DNA from: Syncephalis plumigaleata
Taxonomy: Eukaryota > Zoopagomycota > Zoopagomycetes > Zoopagales > Piptocephalidaceae
Length of the DNA: 34,520 nt
Assembly (NCBI GenBank): GCA_025201365.1
Contig: JAIXMF010000127.1
Span: 1-34,520 of the forward strand
Reading direction: 5' to 3'
Shown: positions 20,680 through 33,300 of the stretch, piece after piece
Position numbering within the stretch: position 1 is the first letter of the stretch
Layout of the letters: the number at the start of each line of letters is the position of its first letter
The notes under the pieces: generated by a model
The model's input: the letters and a program-made list of their open reading frames with translations, nothing else
Told to the model about the DNA's origin: nothing
Database searches by the model: none
Translations under genes and position numbers: made by a program

Positions 20680-22174
20680 TTAAATTCGTTGTTTGACATC
20701 CTCTCCAATGACATCCGTCCATCGTTTACCATTGAGCTCTTGAACAATTTCATCTTTAATACGTCGTACAATGCCTGGTCCTTCGTAGACCATGCCAGTA
20801 TACAATTGAATGGTTGTGGCACCGGCACGCGCATACTCCAAAGCATCCTTACCGCTTTGCACGCCACCGCAAGCGATGAGTGGCACGGTGCCACCCGTTA
20901 AGCGGTACATTTCCTTTAGACAGTGCAGCGTCATTGGACGTACGGGTGGACCACTTAGACCACCGGTCTCACGAGCCAATACTGGATCTATTCGTTAAAT
21001 TGTACATCTATTAGCATCACCCCTTAATCTATTATGTGGTGACACATCATCACTTACCGCTCTTTAGTGTACTAGGTCGTTGTACGGTTGTATTAGCTAC
21101 GATAATACCATCAAGTTGGCAATCGTGCACTACTGCTGCAATATCTTGCAGTTCACCATCTGATAGATCGGGTGCTATTTTAACCAACAATGGTGGACGT
21201 GGTTCGGCCAATGCATCGCGTGCTTGTTTCACCTCTTGCAGTAGATTAAAGAGAACATCCTTGCGTTGCATACCACGTAGTCCTGGTGTATTCGGTGACG
21301 ACACGTTAACTACAAGATAATCGGCGAGATGGCCAAGTCGTTGTACACCTAGCACGAAATCATGTCCTGAATCCTCGGGTGATGTTTTATTCTTGCCTAG
21401 ATTAATGCCAAGTAGACGCTGCTCGTAGAATGATCGATACGTGTCGAGTTTACCATACGCTCTATGATGACGTTTTCGTGTTCGTAGATGCTCCAATACC
21501 GCCTGATGTCCCTGCGAGTTGAATCCATATCGATTGATGATGGCGTTGTCCTCGGTTAGACGGAAGACTCGCGGTTTTGGATTGCCAGGCTGTGGCTCGG
21601 GTGTTACTGAACCAATCTCTACGGTACCGAATCCTAGATTGAACATGCCATCGATACATTCGGCATTCTTGTCGAAACCAGCCGCCAATCCAATGGGGTT
21701 AGTTAATTCGCGACCCCATATCTAATAAAGTGGAACAGATATGATCGATGTTTAGTCATGATAATGAATTATTACTTCATATTACTAGTAGCTCTTGTTG
21801 ATTCGACTTACCGTTACGCGTAGCGTGTCGTCGTCTGTTTTCCAATCACGCGGGACTATGCCCCATTTAGCCGTGTCTACCGCCCATCGGTGTGCTTGTT
21901 CCGCGTCGAGAAAGTAGCGCATAAGCGGAGTGACGACATAACGATGTAGACCGGCGCGTGAATCAAAGCTATACACGGTGAAACCGACAGCTAGTGCGGT
22001 GGCACCCGCCACGTAAACAGGACGCAATACGCGACGTGTCACGCTAGGGTGGTGATTCGATTCACTGGCATAAGTACGGGCTTGTCTCGTCCATTGACCG
22101 CTCGAACCAAGTAGAGAAGGACGACGCGTTGTATGCGTCACAAACGACGCTACCTTGTAGCTGCGAGCAAACAT
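20680..22174 (-). CDS. Dihydroorotate dehydrogenase, class 2, mitochondrial
   Basis: Oxidises dihydroorotate to orotate in the inner mitochondrial membrane using FMN and ubiquinone, the fourth step of pyrimidine synthesis. Exons 22174-21812, 21721-21058 and 20987-20680 give 444 residues. An Arg/Ser-rich presequence (MFARSYKVASFVTHTTRRPS) is followed by a single membrane helix (VYVAGATALAVGFTVYSF). FMN and substrate motifs include LAAGFDKNAE, GFGTVEIGSVTP, INRYGFNSQG, LGINLGKNK and VVNVSSPNTPGLR with the class 2 catalytic Ser. GGLSGPPVRP, ACGGVQSGKDA and QLYTGMVYEGP end the barrel. Class 2 implies respiration-coupled pyrimidine synthesis, unlike the cytosolic class 1A enzyme of baker's yeast. 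Confidence 0.96.
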
Positions 22175-22529
22175 TTCGCTTCACAGTCTGTCAAGGTAAA
22201 CGAAAGGGAGGGGAGACAGAGGAGAAACGAGAAGCAATAAAGAGTAAGTGAGTGGAAAAAGAAAGAAAAAACCAATGGTTGCAAGTATTAAGACGTAATA
22301 GCATGAATGGTCATTATACCTAAACATCACTACACGTCATTAGTATATCATGTAGATTGGAGACAGATCTTGATGATTCCATTGAGATAATTCAGTAATT
22401 GGTATGTTAGCTAGCACGACTACTGATTGCATCAACTATAGATTGTAAGGAGATTATGTATAGATGACTTTTTATTAAGTAGATGATCTTGAAAGCAATC
22501 TTCTATTGTTGCAAGACAGTATTCATTTG
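22175..22529. other. Spacer between DHODH and NAA40 genes
   Basis: Promoter of the minus-strand DHODH gene and 3' flank of NAA40. A purine-rich run (about 22200-22270) lies just upstream of the DHODH start, i.e. a pyrimidine-rich leader on the coding strand. Nothing else is seen. Confidence 0.5.
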
Positions 22530-23646
22530 TTACATTGGCTTATTGGATGTCATGATAGTGTTCAGTAGACATTTACTAAGTATTTGATAGGAAATACGTT
22601 TCGCTTGATGTCTAGTAAGTATATTCTCGGGCGATATCTCATCGGATTGAAATCTGTATAGCGTACATCATACACAATTATATTAGACATGACAAATATC
22701 CAAATGATAATCGATGATTGCTAGTAGTAGTAAAAGTAACAGTGACTTACCCTAAGCGTTGATAGAATGTATGGGCAGCCTTGTTAACTATACATAGCAA
22801 TGAGTAACAACAAATAAATAATAGATGTCGCGTAATTACCTTTTAATACGGTAAGCATAATCTTCACCATATGCCATTGTCTAGCGATCTTTTCCAATTC
22901 TTGCATTAGAACACGTCCTATACCTTGTCCTTGAACGGAAGACATCACTTGTAATTCGTAACTATCGATATGATCCATTAGTTTGACACTATGATGATCT
23001 ATTCCTTCTTTATACGCAAGTCATTGTTTACCAGTAGAGTACAGGAATCATATCATCCGAGGTCATTTGCTCTTCCGTGTCGAATCGAAACATGGTAAAT
23101 GCCACCGGTATTTGTTCTACTTCTTGACTAGACTCTATCATCGTCATTATTGATTCACTAGATTCAGCTATGATAAAGCGCGAATCATCATGGAATAGCT
23201 CGGCTTGTTTCTCTCTCGAATCCCATCCCCAATCTGCTTTCATATACCTAATTGAATAATAATAATAATAATAATAATGAATAAGCAATGTATACGAGTG
23301 ATGATGATGATGGAAATCATATAGACTACATTGAACGCATATTATTCTTTACCAGCTGGTATATCCATTTCTTTTGATCTACAGATAATTCATCTGCTTT
23401 ATAAAGTCGTATTGCTATTTGATTGCTATTATCGAAAGCATTAATATTTATATGATTATCCTATATATCCGTTTCTTGTATACCTGTTAACTGCTACTGT
23501 TCGTGTTTGACAAAGCCATGGTGCTGGTTGTTTAGACTAGTATTGTACATTCAGTCATTTACACGTTGAATACTATCACTACAAGCTAGCTATACCTTGG
23601 TTGCCTTATTGGCGAGTAATTCTGACGAAGACTCTGGTGTTGTCAT
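22530..23646 (-). CDS. NAA40: NatD N-alpha-acetyltransferase NAA40 (histone H4/H2A specific)
   Basis: NatD acetylates the N-terminal Ser of histones H4 and H2A. Exons 23646-23596, 23536-23498, 23460-23330, 23247-23032, 22988-22840, 22787-22751 and 22653-22530 give 248 residues. Landmarks are the NMRSMYMKADWGWDSREKQA block, AFTMFRFDTEE, YELQVMSSVQGQGIGRVLMQ containing the acetyl-CoA loop QGQGIG, LTVLKVNKAAHTFYQRLGF and SYQILSK near the end. All are NAA40-specific rather than general GNAT features. The second intron would be only 37 bases (23461-23497, donor GTAGCA); the alternative donor GTATAC gives a 23-base intron and a stop, so this junction is uncertain, as is exon 2. Confidence 0.87.
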
Positions 23647-23992
23647 AGTTGGTATAGAAAATGATAGAATAAGGAAAATGATGAATCAATTAAATAAAAA
23701 ACAACATTTTACGATACTAACAGATTTTATTTAGTGGATATCCTTCTCAACATCATCAGTATATTCGATATCAAACAACAAGCTTCATAGTAATAATAGT
23801 TATAGTTATAGTAATGCTGATCGCTAGCAACTAAAGAAAGGAAATGAATAGATGGAGGAAAACTGAATATAATAGTTGCTATTCTTATGTCTTGCTAACT
23901 CCTTGAGATTAATACGATAGCAGGGCTATAATGGAAGTGAGGCAAGTTTGATATCATCATTATCATCACTTCAACGCTAGTTCATGCGCTTA
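23647..23992. other. Spacer between NAA40 and the KH-protein gene
   Basis: Promoter of NAA40 (minus strand) and 3' flank of the KH gene. AT-rich, with no clear elements. Confidence 0.5.
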
Positions 23993-24241
23993 TTATTGGT
24001 TCTGAGAAGCATTAGGCGCTTGATTATCCGTGCCTACCTCAACAGTGTCAATACAATAATGGTGCATCAATATAGATATATAGATATAGATATATAGTAA
24101 CAATGTAGCATACCTGGCTGCTGCGCTTGTTGCATCTGCTGTGCCTGCTGGCTATAATACTGCGCGTAGTAATCGGCATATTGCTGCCCATACTGAGCGT
24201 AATAGGCACTATAGTCAATTTGACCTTGTTGGCCGTAGGCT

Positions 24242-24277
<36 letters not shown>

Positions 24278-26760
24278 AGCCATCATCATAGTCATCACCA
24301 TAATCATAGAACAAATAAAAAAGAAACATAACAATCAGCATCATATCTCAAAACAGTGGAAGCATTATTCGCCTACCATATGCTTGCGCGTACGCGTTAA
24401 AGTAATTACGATTATACGCGTTAGTGTCTCTGTTTCTCCAAATGGTCAATTACTGACTAGTCAACAGATAATAATTAAACAAAAAATAACTTACTGTGCA
24501 CGTGGATCATAACGACCTGGGACACCTCGCTATAATGAAGGAAAATCATCGATAGCGATAATAGCAATTATACAAATGTATATGCATATATATACAAATG
24601 TAAATAGGCACATCATCATAGTATCATTCCATGCATGTATAATCAGAGGGTGCGTGTGTAGACAGCAGTAGTAATAACAGCAACGATAGCGATGGCAGCA
24701 ATAGATATAGTAGTAGTAGTAGTAGTAGTAGTAGTAGCAACAGTAGCAATAATAGTAGCAACCGTATTGCATCAAATAATCCGTGTGCATATAAAAAATA
24801 AAAACAAAAACAAACAAAACAAGATCAACATACAGCCGCATATACCGCATATAGTTACCGACATTACGTGCAGACACCTGTTCATCGATCATACTACGAG
24901 CACGAGAGACAGCATCTTGAGTTCCTATAGTAATAATGATGATGGTTAATTTGTTTAACTAGTACTTAGTGCTACTACTAATCGACTTACCAGAAATATG
25001 AACTTTACGCATCGGATTATTGCCATTAGGGTTGGGCTCCACTTGAATACGCGCACCCGATAATTGTTGTAGATATTTAACAGTCTCTCCACCTATTCTC
25101 CTTATCATTAGTAGAATGATAGCATATGTCAAAATGATATCTCATAGATGCTTGCCTCGTCCTATAATGCCGCCGATAGAATCGTGCGTTACTTCAATGG
25201 TTTCGGTAACTGTTCCGCCAGGACCTTGGACAACCACACTAGGCATGGGCTGAACTGCAGGAATCGTAGGAACTACAGTATTACCCGTAATCTAGACATC
25301 AAGATAGATGGTTATCATTACTCCTACACTGAATGGATTGTTCACTCATTCCATTATACACTTACGAGTGCGCTTGTTCCATCGATGATCTCATGTATAA
25401 GTGCACGGGCCATCTGCACACCTGACACATCGCCGATAACTTGAACCGGTCGTTCCGATTGTCCACCACTTGCTTGTGCATCAGGTGTAACATTGACTCT
25501 AACATTGGCACGTCGCTGAATCTCACGTATAGTCTCGCCGCCACGTCCAATCAATAGACCAACACGCTCATTAGGTACAAGTACCGTCTCCGATGTCTGA
25601 CCCGTCAGTACAAGTGCGTTGCCGGTCGTTTGGCCCGTCTGCGGATCTTCCAACAATGCTTGAACCAATTGATACGCCCTATCGACTCCTTCTGCCGAAC
25701 CAATGGCCGTTACTCGACGCATACCTTGCGCGTCAGGAGGATCTAGCATGACAATAAGTGATAAGGTAGATGTAATCCATCCCATATTGCATTGCAGTTA
25801 CCTTGAGTAAATTGGACTCTTGTCATCGTTTGCTGTTCTATACGCTTTAGATTCTCACCGCCACGTCCAATGACTAGACCAGCCATGGAGTGTGGCACTT
25901 GGAACTCCTTGGTCGTTGTACTTGCATTGATAATGGCCGATTGCACTGTCTGTATAGTTTGCAATGGAATGTTACTGATATTGCCGATGTTATTGCTATT
26001 GCTAGGATGATTGCTAGGGTTACTCTTGCTGATATTGCTATTCTTATGATGTTGTCCACCCGTGTTCTTTTGAAAATGCTCTTGATTCTTATGATGTTTC
26101 GTGTTTGGCGTTGTCTTCTTGGATGTATTCTCTAATGTTCAACTCTAGTGAATAATCATTCATTACTTGGCATATTGCACTAGTGATAATTACCATGACG
26201 TTTATCGAATGTACCACGCTTTGCTTCACGCTCCTTATGATTGATGTCGCGTTTCTTGTTTCCAGTCTTATTGCCTCCGTTTTCCACATCGTCATACGCA
26301 CGCTTAGTACCTTGTGCTGCGTCAGCCCCACGAGCTATATATTAGTGCGTGGTATTAGCAAGGTGTGCTCGCTCGTTCTCGTTCAACTGCCACGCTACTT
26401 ACCCGAGTCGTCCGTGCTGCTATGTGTGGTCATTAAAGCAGCAGCGGCTTTGGCGCGTGCTAACGCACCGGTAAAGTCTGCCTTCGGTGGTGCAGTACTT
26501 GTTGCTGTTACTCCTGTTTGCTTATTGTCATCAGTTGATTTCTGGTCATTGTCTATTTGCTTGTCAGCTGAATCTTGCTCTGTTGGCGTAATAGTATCCT
26601 TTGCCTAGTTGATATTAGTTTCACGTTCGTAAAGTGGAATCGAAAGCGTCGATGCCTTGGTTTCCCTTACCTCGGGCTTGTTGTCCGCTTTCTGCGGTGA
26701 ATCGGCCTTGTCGGCCAACAATGCCGAGTCATACTGCTCGTTGTCCGTTGGTGTCGACAT
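23993..26760 (-). CDS. Three-KH-domain FUBP/KHSRP-like nucleic-acid-binding protein
   Basis: Exons 26760-26671, 26604-26403, 26334-26194, 26131-25802, 25742-25366, 25291-25156, 25092-24991, 24924-24859, 24516-24495, 24429-24377, 24239-24114 and 24033-23993 give 561 residues. Each KH domain has an intact GXXG loop, GRGG: SMAGLVIGRGGENLKRIEQQ, RVGLLIGRGGETIREIQRR and SIGGIIGRGGETVKYLQQL. The N-terminus is acidic/Ala-rich then basic and Asn-rich. The C-terminus is Tyr/Gln repeats (YYAQYGQQYADYYAQYYSQ), as in far-upstream-element-binding proteins, which act in transcription, splicing and mRNA decay. The DNA/RNA targets cannot be told. Intron 6 is GC-AG, interrupting the third GXXG. The acceptor of exon 9 (22 bases) is ambiguous: CCCAG at 24517 keeps frame. 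Confidence 0.85.
24243..24278. repeat. ATC trinucleotide run in an intron
   Basis: About twelve ATC units on the plus strand within an intron of the KH gene; on the coding strand a GAT run just before the acceptor. Ordinary microsatellite. Confidence 0.8.
24708..24737. repeat. TAG trinucleotide run in the longest KH-gene intron
   Basis: About ten TAG units within the 342-base intron 24517-24858; on the coding strand a CTA run, which resembles repeated branch-point cores. It explains spurious Tyr-rich frames here. Confidence 0.8.
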
Positions 26761-28912
26761 AATAACAGTAGTCGTGGCTATGGTAATAATTTCTGTGGGA
26801 TTACAATGGAGGATAAAGAACGACACTTATCACTTTGGCACAAGCGTGAACGTGTGTTTAAAATCAATCACATTCAAATTGTAATTGGAATGGTAAACAC
26901 CCGCCACACACACGATTTCTCGTATTGATATACAAATGGTCAATGTATTATTCCTATGACAATGATATTGACCTATTACCATTTGAATTGTATTATGTAA
27001 TTGTTGTAGAACTGAAATAATGATATATTATAACATATAATGTATAGTTTGATGTAATAAAAAAAACGATCATTTACGGGTATGTTTATTCAGGTATTCT
27101 ATCATGCTAGTACAATTCTTTCAACATCAAATACAAATATGTTTATACTAAACCATTGTTAAAAGTGTACAGACTAATATACTAAATGGTTGAAATGTAT
27201 ATGTTATATAGCAGTAGCAACTCTTATGACAATATCGTAGACATCGGTGTTATGAAGCACAAATGGAAAAGCGGCCATAATAACATCGTAGCTGGCTCGG
27301 CATTGTTCATTACATCGTAGCATTCATAGCTTGCCTGCCTACTTGCTCGTTCACTCTTCCCAAGGGTATCACCCTAGAAAGAGGAAGGTCATTGTTTTGT
27401 CAGTTGTGAGGCATCGCCATTTGAACAAAATGTTCAAGTTTTAAACAACGATATTGCACCCTTACCTGTAAATGGCTGGTTAATAGATTGTGTGCCACTA
27501 GGGTTGATTATATTTGATATAATAAAGAAGGCATATGGCCAAATGTTCTAACAAGAAAAAAAACGCTAGGGTTGATTATGTATTTATTGTAATGAAAGAA
27601 GAAAAAAATGCGGTTCTCTTTTCTTTCTTATTATCCGCACTTCACCTTAGATCCCTTTGCACGGAAAAAAGCGTATCGTTGTTAGTTGTTTGTGTTTGCG
27701 TTTTCTTTTTGTTAACGCATTCCTGCAGCATGACATCGATGGTAATACGCCGAGTCTTGTCGCTTGGTGCGCCTTTCTCCTCTGGCAATCGCGCCGGATA
27801 TTGCACAGGCTTGAGTCAATGGTGCGGCAGAGTAAAACAACCGAATTGCGAATACTCCATCGACGAGCGTTTTGCTAGTTGATGCATGGTATTTGCGATT
27901 CATTATTTGTCTACCCGTTAGAGTATACGTCATATCAGTTTTTGATATGATAGTGTAGCCATGTCTGATGCTACTTTTGCCCGAATAGCTACTGCGGTTA
28001 AAGCAGTATTCTATTTTTATCGTAAATGTAGTATTAGACGGTGAAACGATACATTTTATAATAAACAATAAATGAAATAATTAATTGTAATCATTGTTAA
28101 CGATGCTAGCATAAAAGTGAATACTCGTATTTATATCGTCTATACTCTATGCTAATTGCACTAATATAGATATAGCATTTCTAATCTAATTGTCATTCAA
28201 ATGACATCAATGAATAGCTTTGTATTTATCCTTGGTAATATAGTTGTTCATTTTTACCATTTGTAAAACATTAGCAATATGTGTTCTAATCAATAGCATA
28301 CTAGATATGCATATTAAATGACAAATAAATCGTATATGAAGTAATTGAGTTGCTATTCAATCCAATATGAATTACAATAATATGTACGCATTCGTATTTC
28401 CAGATAGTTGCAATGAATGAGCTCTGTTTAACGTATCGAATAAGTAATACGACATCATAATTACAAATCTATTCGTATATTAACGTAATTTGATTCGTAA
28501 ATTAGAATTCAATATGAATAACATCTATAGTCTATTTTATTTTACGTACTAGCATTCAAGGTTCATCATTATAGTTGTATTTTAGCTTATCAATCGTACA
28601 ATAGACATTCATTGTGTAAGAACAACGCATAAAACAGAATCAATGGGCCGCGTGATAGCCTAATGAATGAAAGCACCGTCAAATCCTTGGCCAACATCAT
28701 TATGCTCAAGGTTGACAGTTCTATAGCTTTGCTTTATACTTGATTATCTCGTAATATTGAGGAAATAAAAATAGTATCTCGTAATACGGATACATATTGA
28801 CGCTAGGATCTCGTTGATTGAAATTGCATCGCTTATTATTACCATTGTTGTTACTGTTACTGTTGTTTCTCTTGAACGAAAGGAAACCTTTAGGGCACAC
28901 TATACTATTTCA
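26761..28912. other. Gene-poor AT-rich region
   Basis: About 2.15 kb with no gene I can support. The part from 27535 to 27890 is less AT-rich and open on both strands (plus 27535-27882, minus 27712-28068), without recognisable family or clear splice structure. GGGTTGATTAT occurs twice, near 27500 and 27569. The rest is AT-rich without visible repeats, tRNA or rRNA. Confidence 0.5.
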
Positions 28913-28914
28913 TA

Positions 28915-29142
28915 CAGGCTTTTTCCATCCAATTTGCGCATTTATCCTTTAACATTTGCAGTTCATTAATAAATAGATTTGCACAATTGTTAACACCATT
29001 ATCACCATAGAAATGCCAATTGATACAGCACGATAATAATAACAATTCAGTATTTGGTAATGGATCATTTATTGATAGCGATAACTATCATTTATTCGTA
29101 AAGACAAAAAGCTAACTGCGCAAATTGGATGGACAAAGCCTG
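28915..29142. mobile_element. Intact MITE-like element, copy C (228 bp)
   Basis: The terminal inverted repeat of 26 bases has one mismatch. The left end begins CAGGCTTTTTCCATCCAATT and continues TGCGCA; the right end is its complement with G for T at one place. TA dinucleotides at 28913-28914 and 29143-29144 look like the target duplication. Internally it carries the ATTAATAAATA and TTTGCACAATTGTTAAC blocks shared, inverted, with copies A and B. There is no open frame. Best explained as a Tc1/mariner-type MITE. Confidence 0.8.
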
Positions 29143-29144
29143 TA

Positions 29145-29167
29145 AAATCCCCTTTTCTCGCCTAGCT

Positions 29168-29208
<41 letters not shown>

Positions 29209-30320
29209 GTTTTATCCCTTTTGAACTTTCAGAACACTCGTCTTTTCCTGTCCAACTGCCTACTTGGCTTCAAATTTGTCATTTACAACGCCAGCACGTT
29301 TGACAACTCATATTCACTACTATCAACACCGCCGTCTTTCCTTTCTACGCACTAATAAAGCGGTATGCTTTATTTTCTCGGTAAGTTACGGAAATTATAA
29401 CCCGTAAGCATAAGCGTTCTCTTCCATACTTGTCACTCTTTTGATTCGCCTTCCTTCTCGTCTACCACCGAATGACGACAAGCGACAGCTGGCATACTGT
29501 TCTATCTCAGTTTCCCAAGTTGCACATTACGCTACGTTGAACAGAAACATACTTTCGTTTGCCGTTGCTGTTATCTTCCACTTTATATTCTCTATTTGGT
29601 ATACACAGTTGTAATCGTCAAGTTGCTCGAATACTTTTTGGGGTTTTTCTGTAGACGCTTAATGAACTAGACTGCTTGTGCTCTTGTTTGTTACGCAATT
29701 TTTGCAGACCTAAAGGCTATCTATGTTGAGCTTCAGTACTGGTAGCTTTGTGTTCATTCACTTTAGAATCGAAAGCACTTGCATTCTTTGACTATTGTAA
29801 CGGATCCACCGAACATAACTGATATTCTTGTCAAATCCTCTACTTGTCTAGAAAGACTTTGTAACCTCAAAGGTAATATACCAAGTCTCTCCTGTTTAGT
29901 ATCCACGCGGCTTGTGCGAACTGCTGCCATCTGTATGATTCTACAGAAGATACACTATATATAATAGAGTGGCAGTAACATATTATTAGCTACTGAAATA
30001 GCTAATAAGAGACTAAGGGTTCAGCTGTTGCTGTCGCTATTATTCTTTGGTCTGCATGCAGTATTGCGTTGTTTCAAAGCAGCCATAATATCTAGCTGTA
30101 CACGATCGATCATGTATTATGTTATCTTGCTGATATGTGTAATTATATTTTATCGTTACTAACTATAATGTATTATTGTAGGAAGTTATCAATACCGCTA
30201 TTTGAACATCTGCTACTAATCATCGAGGAGGAGCGCTTTGACTGTTTGGAGTGCCTATAGCACTACTATCGGCATCGTTGTCGCTATTGTTGCTGAATTG
30301 TGGAGTGCTGGTAAATTAAC
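29145..30320 (+). promoter_or_regulatory. Long upstream region of the zinc-module gene
   Basis: About 1.2 kb upstream of the ATG at 30321, including the CT run, pyrimidine-rich tracts (29220-29290) and a short palindrome AATAAAGC/GCTTTATT near 29352-29372. It may include non-coding 5' exons. Small frames here (29779, 30238) have no support. Confidence 0.4.
29171..29205. repeat. CT microsatellite
   Basis: Seventeen uninterrupted CT units about 1.1 kb upstream of the zinc-module gene and 26 bases after the MITE. Could be a transcription-start pyrimidine tract or a simple microsatellite. Confidence 0.85.
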
Positions 30321-33300
30321 ATGGATCCATCATTGCACAATCCCTCCAATGTCTTTTCATCACTTCCCATTGACCATAGTAGCCCGAAGAAAAAAGACTC
30401 CTACAGAGCGACAAATCCCATTAGTGGATCCAGATTACATATAAATAACAGTAAGTGGCTTCTTTATTAATAGTGTATGCATTGTAAATGCTAAACAAAT
30501 ATTATTACAAGCAGCATCCGGCAATACAGCTCCAAGCATGTATAATCAACTAATGGACACTGATAGACGATCGCACGAAACGACAGACGTGTCTATCGGG
30601 CGTAACCAGTTTGTGTCTTCGCAGTCACCCCGCGAATTAGCACAAAGAGGTCTCGATGACATGGCATTAACGCAAATCGGATTGCCCTCATCTGCAATGT
30701 CATCGAATGGCGAGAGTTATATGGATAGTCAACATGTCAATAATAGTAATGATAATAGTAACAACAACAACACTCCATTTACATCTGGTATTGTAACGGG
30801 GAATCGCGAGGAAGCATTATTAGAATCTAGTAGATCACCTGTAGCGCGTCCACAGTTATACGATATGAATGGTGCAGCATATAAGGAGGTAGAGGGTAGT
30901 GCACAATTAGCTGCTGGACAGATTGTCGATCGACAAGACGACTATCCCATTTATTATCCGGCAGATGCATCTAGACCAGTAGCACATCATAATACCATCA
31001 ATATGGAAACTAGTCCCTCCGAGTTGTTATCTAATAGTGATCGAAATGGTGATACTCCATGGCCCATACGTTACACATCATCGTCACATTATCCGCCGCC
31101 CAGAATCGATACATCTGTGTACTATCATCCATCATCGGTGGGACAGGAGGAACTCGTTGGAGACGATGCTCGATTAGGCAGCGCTTACATGTCGGCCACA
31201 CGACGAAATTACTACTCGAACTCGCCGATACCACCTGAATCATCTAGAAATGGATGGCATTCCTCACCGGTGGCAAGACCACCCCACGCCTTACCGGAGC
31301 ATTGCATATGTTGCGGTATGATGGCACCGCAATTTAATAGTGGCGAGTCATTTGATCCAGCATTATTGTGTCAAAACTGTCAGGATCTCTGGTTGGATGT
31401 TGGCGTTCGGTGCATGACATGCTCATGGATTCCATCGCGTGAAGATACCGAACGACTCTCCTATTGTCCACGATGTCACGCACCTGGATGGTCACTCGAT
31501 CCAACTGTCGGCGTTGAACGTGCTCATCGTTTATCTAGTCGATCTCGCTACTCGTATCCGTATCCGCCGAGAAGCACGCTAATATCTCCCGTAGTCTCAC
31601 GATACCCACCACCGACATCCTCTGTTGACTATGTATTATCCTCTCCTCGTAGATCATCCTGTACGGGACGTGTTGACAACATGCCCACAACACCGCGACT
31701 TGTTTGCTTCTCTTGCGGTGACTATCTCACGATTGAATCGTTAACAAAGGGAAACGGTATCGACGGTCAGATGTGGGGCGACAATGCCGTGCTTTGCGAG
31801 CGATGTCGTGCACGCTGGCGTCGTCATTTTCGACACTGTACACGATGCTGCTACGTGCCATCGGAAGCGGAACTTCGTCACCATCGTGCCAGCTGTCCTC
31901 GTTGTACAATGGGGAATTGGGCCGATGATCTACAAGCCAGCGACACGAATGATATTGACGAAGAATACGAGGAGCAAAGCAAGTCGAAGATAGTCAGCGA
32001 TGATGCCACGAGTTCCAGTGGTAAGCATCGATTGCAGGATGAATCGAAATCTCGTCGAGCGTATAGAAATGGCTCAAATGCACAAATTATCCGTAAGAAT
32101 AGCGATCAACGTGATAAAAGCATGTCGACGACATCAGCACGAAGATCGCTTGGTCATCGACGAAGCTCATCCCATTCACAAGTCTCGGAGTCGACATTGA
32201 ATGAACAAGCTGCACGTTCGCTAGATTCACGTAGACGTGTCAAACGTAAGTATTGAAATAGGAATAATTTATTTCATACATCTAACAGTAAGCAAAAACA
32301 AAACAGAACCTATTACGAATGGTCGTACAAAGCAGGCTAGAATTAGTAAGCCAGATAAGTCAAGACGTCGTAACACAAGAAACAGTATTAGCGATAATAT
32401 GTCAGAGGAGGAAAGTGAAGAAGAGGCAGAAGAGACAGAAGAGGAATCCATAGAAGATAGCGATGTGAAGATGGAAGAAGGTGATCAAATGATTGACGAT
32501 GACGATGATGTTAGTCATGAAGAAACCGATAACAATAGCGATTACGTCAATGAAGAGGAATCAAACTATAATGAAGACAGAAAGTTCGTTAATAGAGAGA
32601 ATACAAGCGACGACGAGACTATTACGCTAGGTAGACAAATCAGGGAACAGCAGCGTCTTCTCGGTAATACGACAAAGCCCATCTCTTCATCGAATAGACG
32701 ATCGAGTCTATCGTCCAATCATTCAACGGAATTAGGTAAAAGTTCCAGTAAGCGTTCATCAGCACAACCTGAATCCGAAAGTAAACGAGCACGAAACAAT
32801 AACGTGGAAGATGAAACATGATGAGAACACATCCGTCACACTTGATGCAAACGGTCAAAATGTTGATGCTCAACGGACTAGCTCGACTCATCAAGGAACA
32901 GGCACGCTTGATGCTAAGGATACGACACGTAGCCATACTGGTCGTGACGGATCTACTCCTGCTACATCAGGCAGACGAGCTCGTCATTCAGCTGGAGCAC
33001 AACGTAAAAAAGGTCGTTCTTTAGCCAAGGGTGCTGAACAACCGAGCAACCGACGAGTCCGACGAGCTCCTGCTGCTCCTCCTGCTCCCGCGCCAGTGGT
33101 AAAGCCAGAACGACCTGTACGCTTATCCGCTCGACGTGGTCAACCATCGTGCCAGTCCTGTACGGAGGCGCTAACCCCGAGTGAATTGGAGAACAATGAG
33201 GCTCAACTATGTAAGAAGTGTATGACACGATACGGGCATCATCATTTCCGTTGCACTGCTTGTCAATATATACCCACCATGCTCGAGTTGAAGAGTAGTC

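Noticed and set aside
22784-23646. NAA40 and NAA35 as a functional acetyltransferase cluster
   Set aside because: They are 20 kb apart with unrelated genes between and act in different Nat complexes; co-location looks like chance.
24530-24892. Tyr/Cys-rich minus-strand frame
   Set aside because: Produced by the trinucleotide run inside a KH-gene intron.
26183-26608. 141-codon plus-strand frame
   Set aside because: Shadow of KH-gene exons 2-3 on the other strand.
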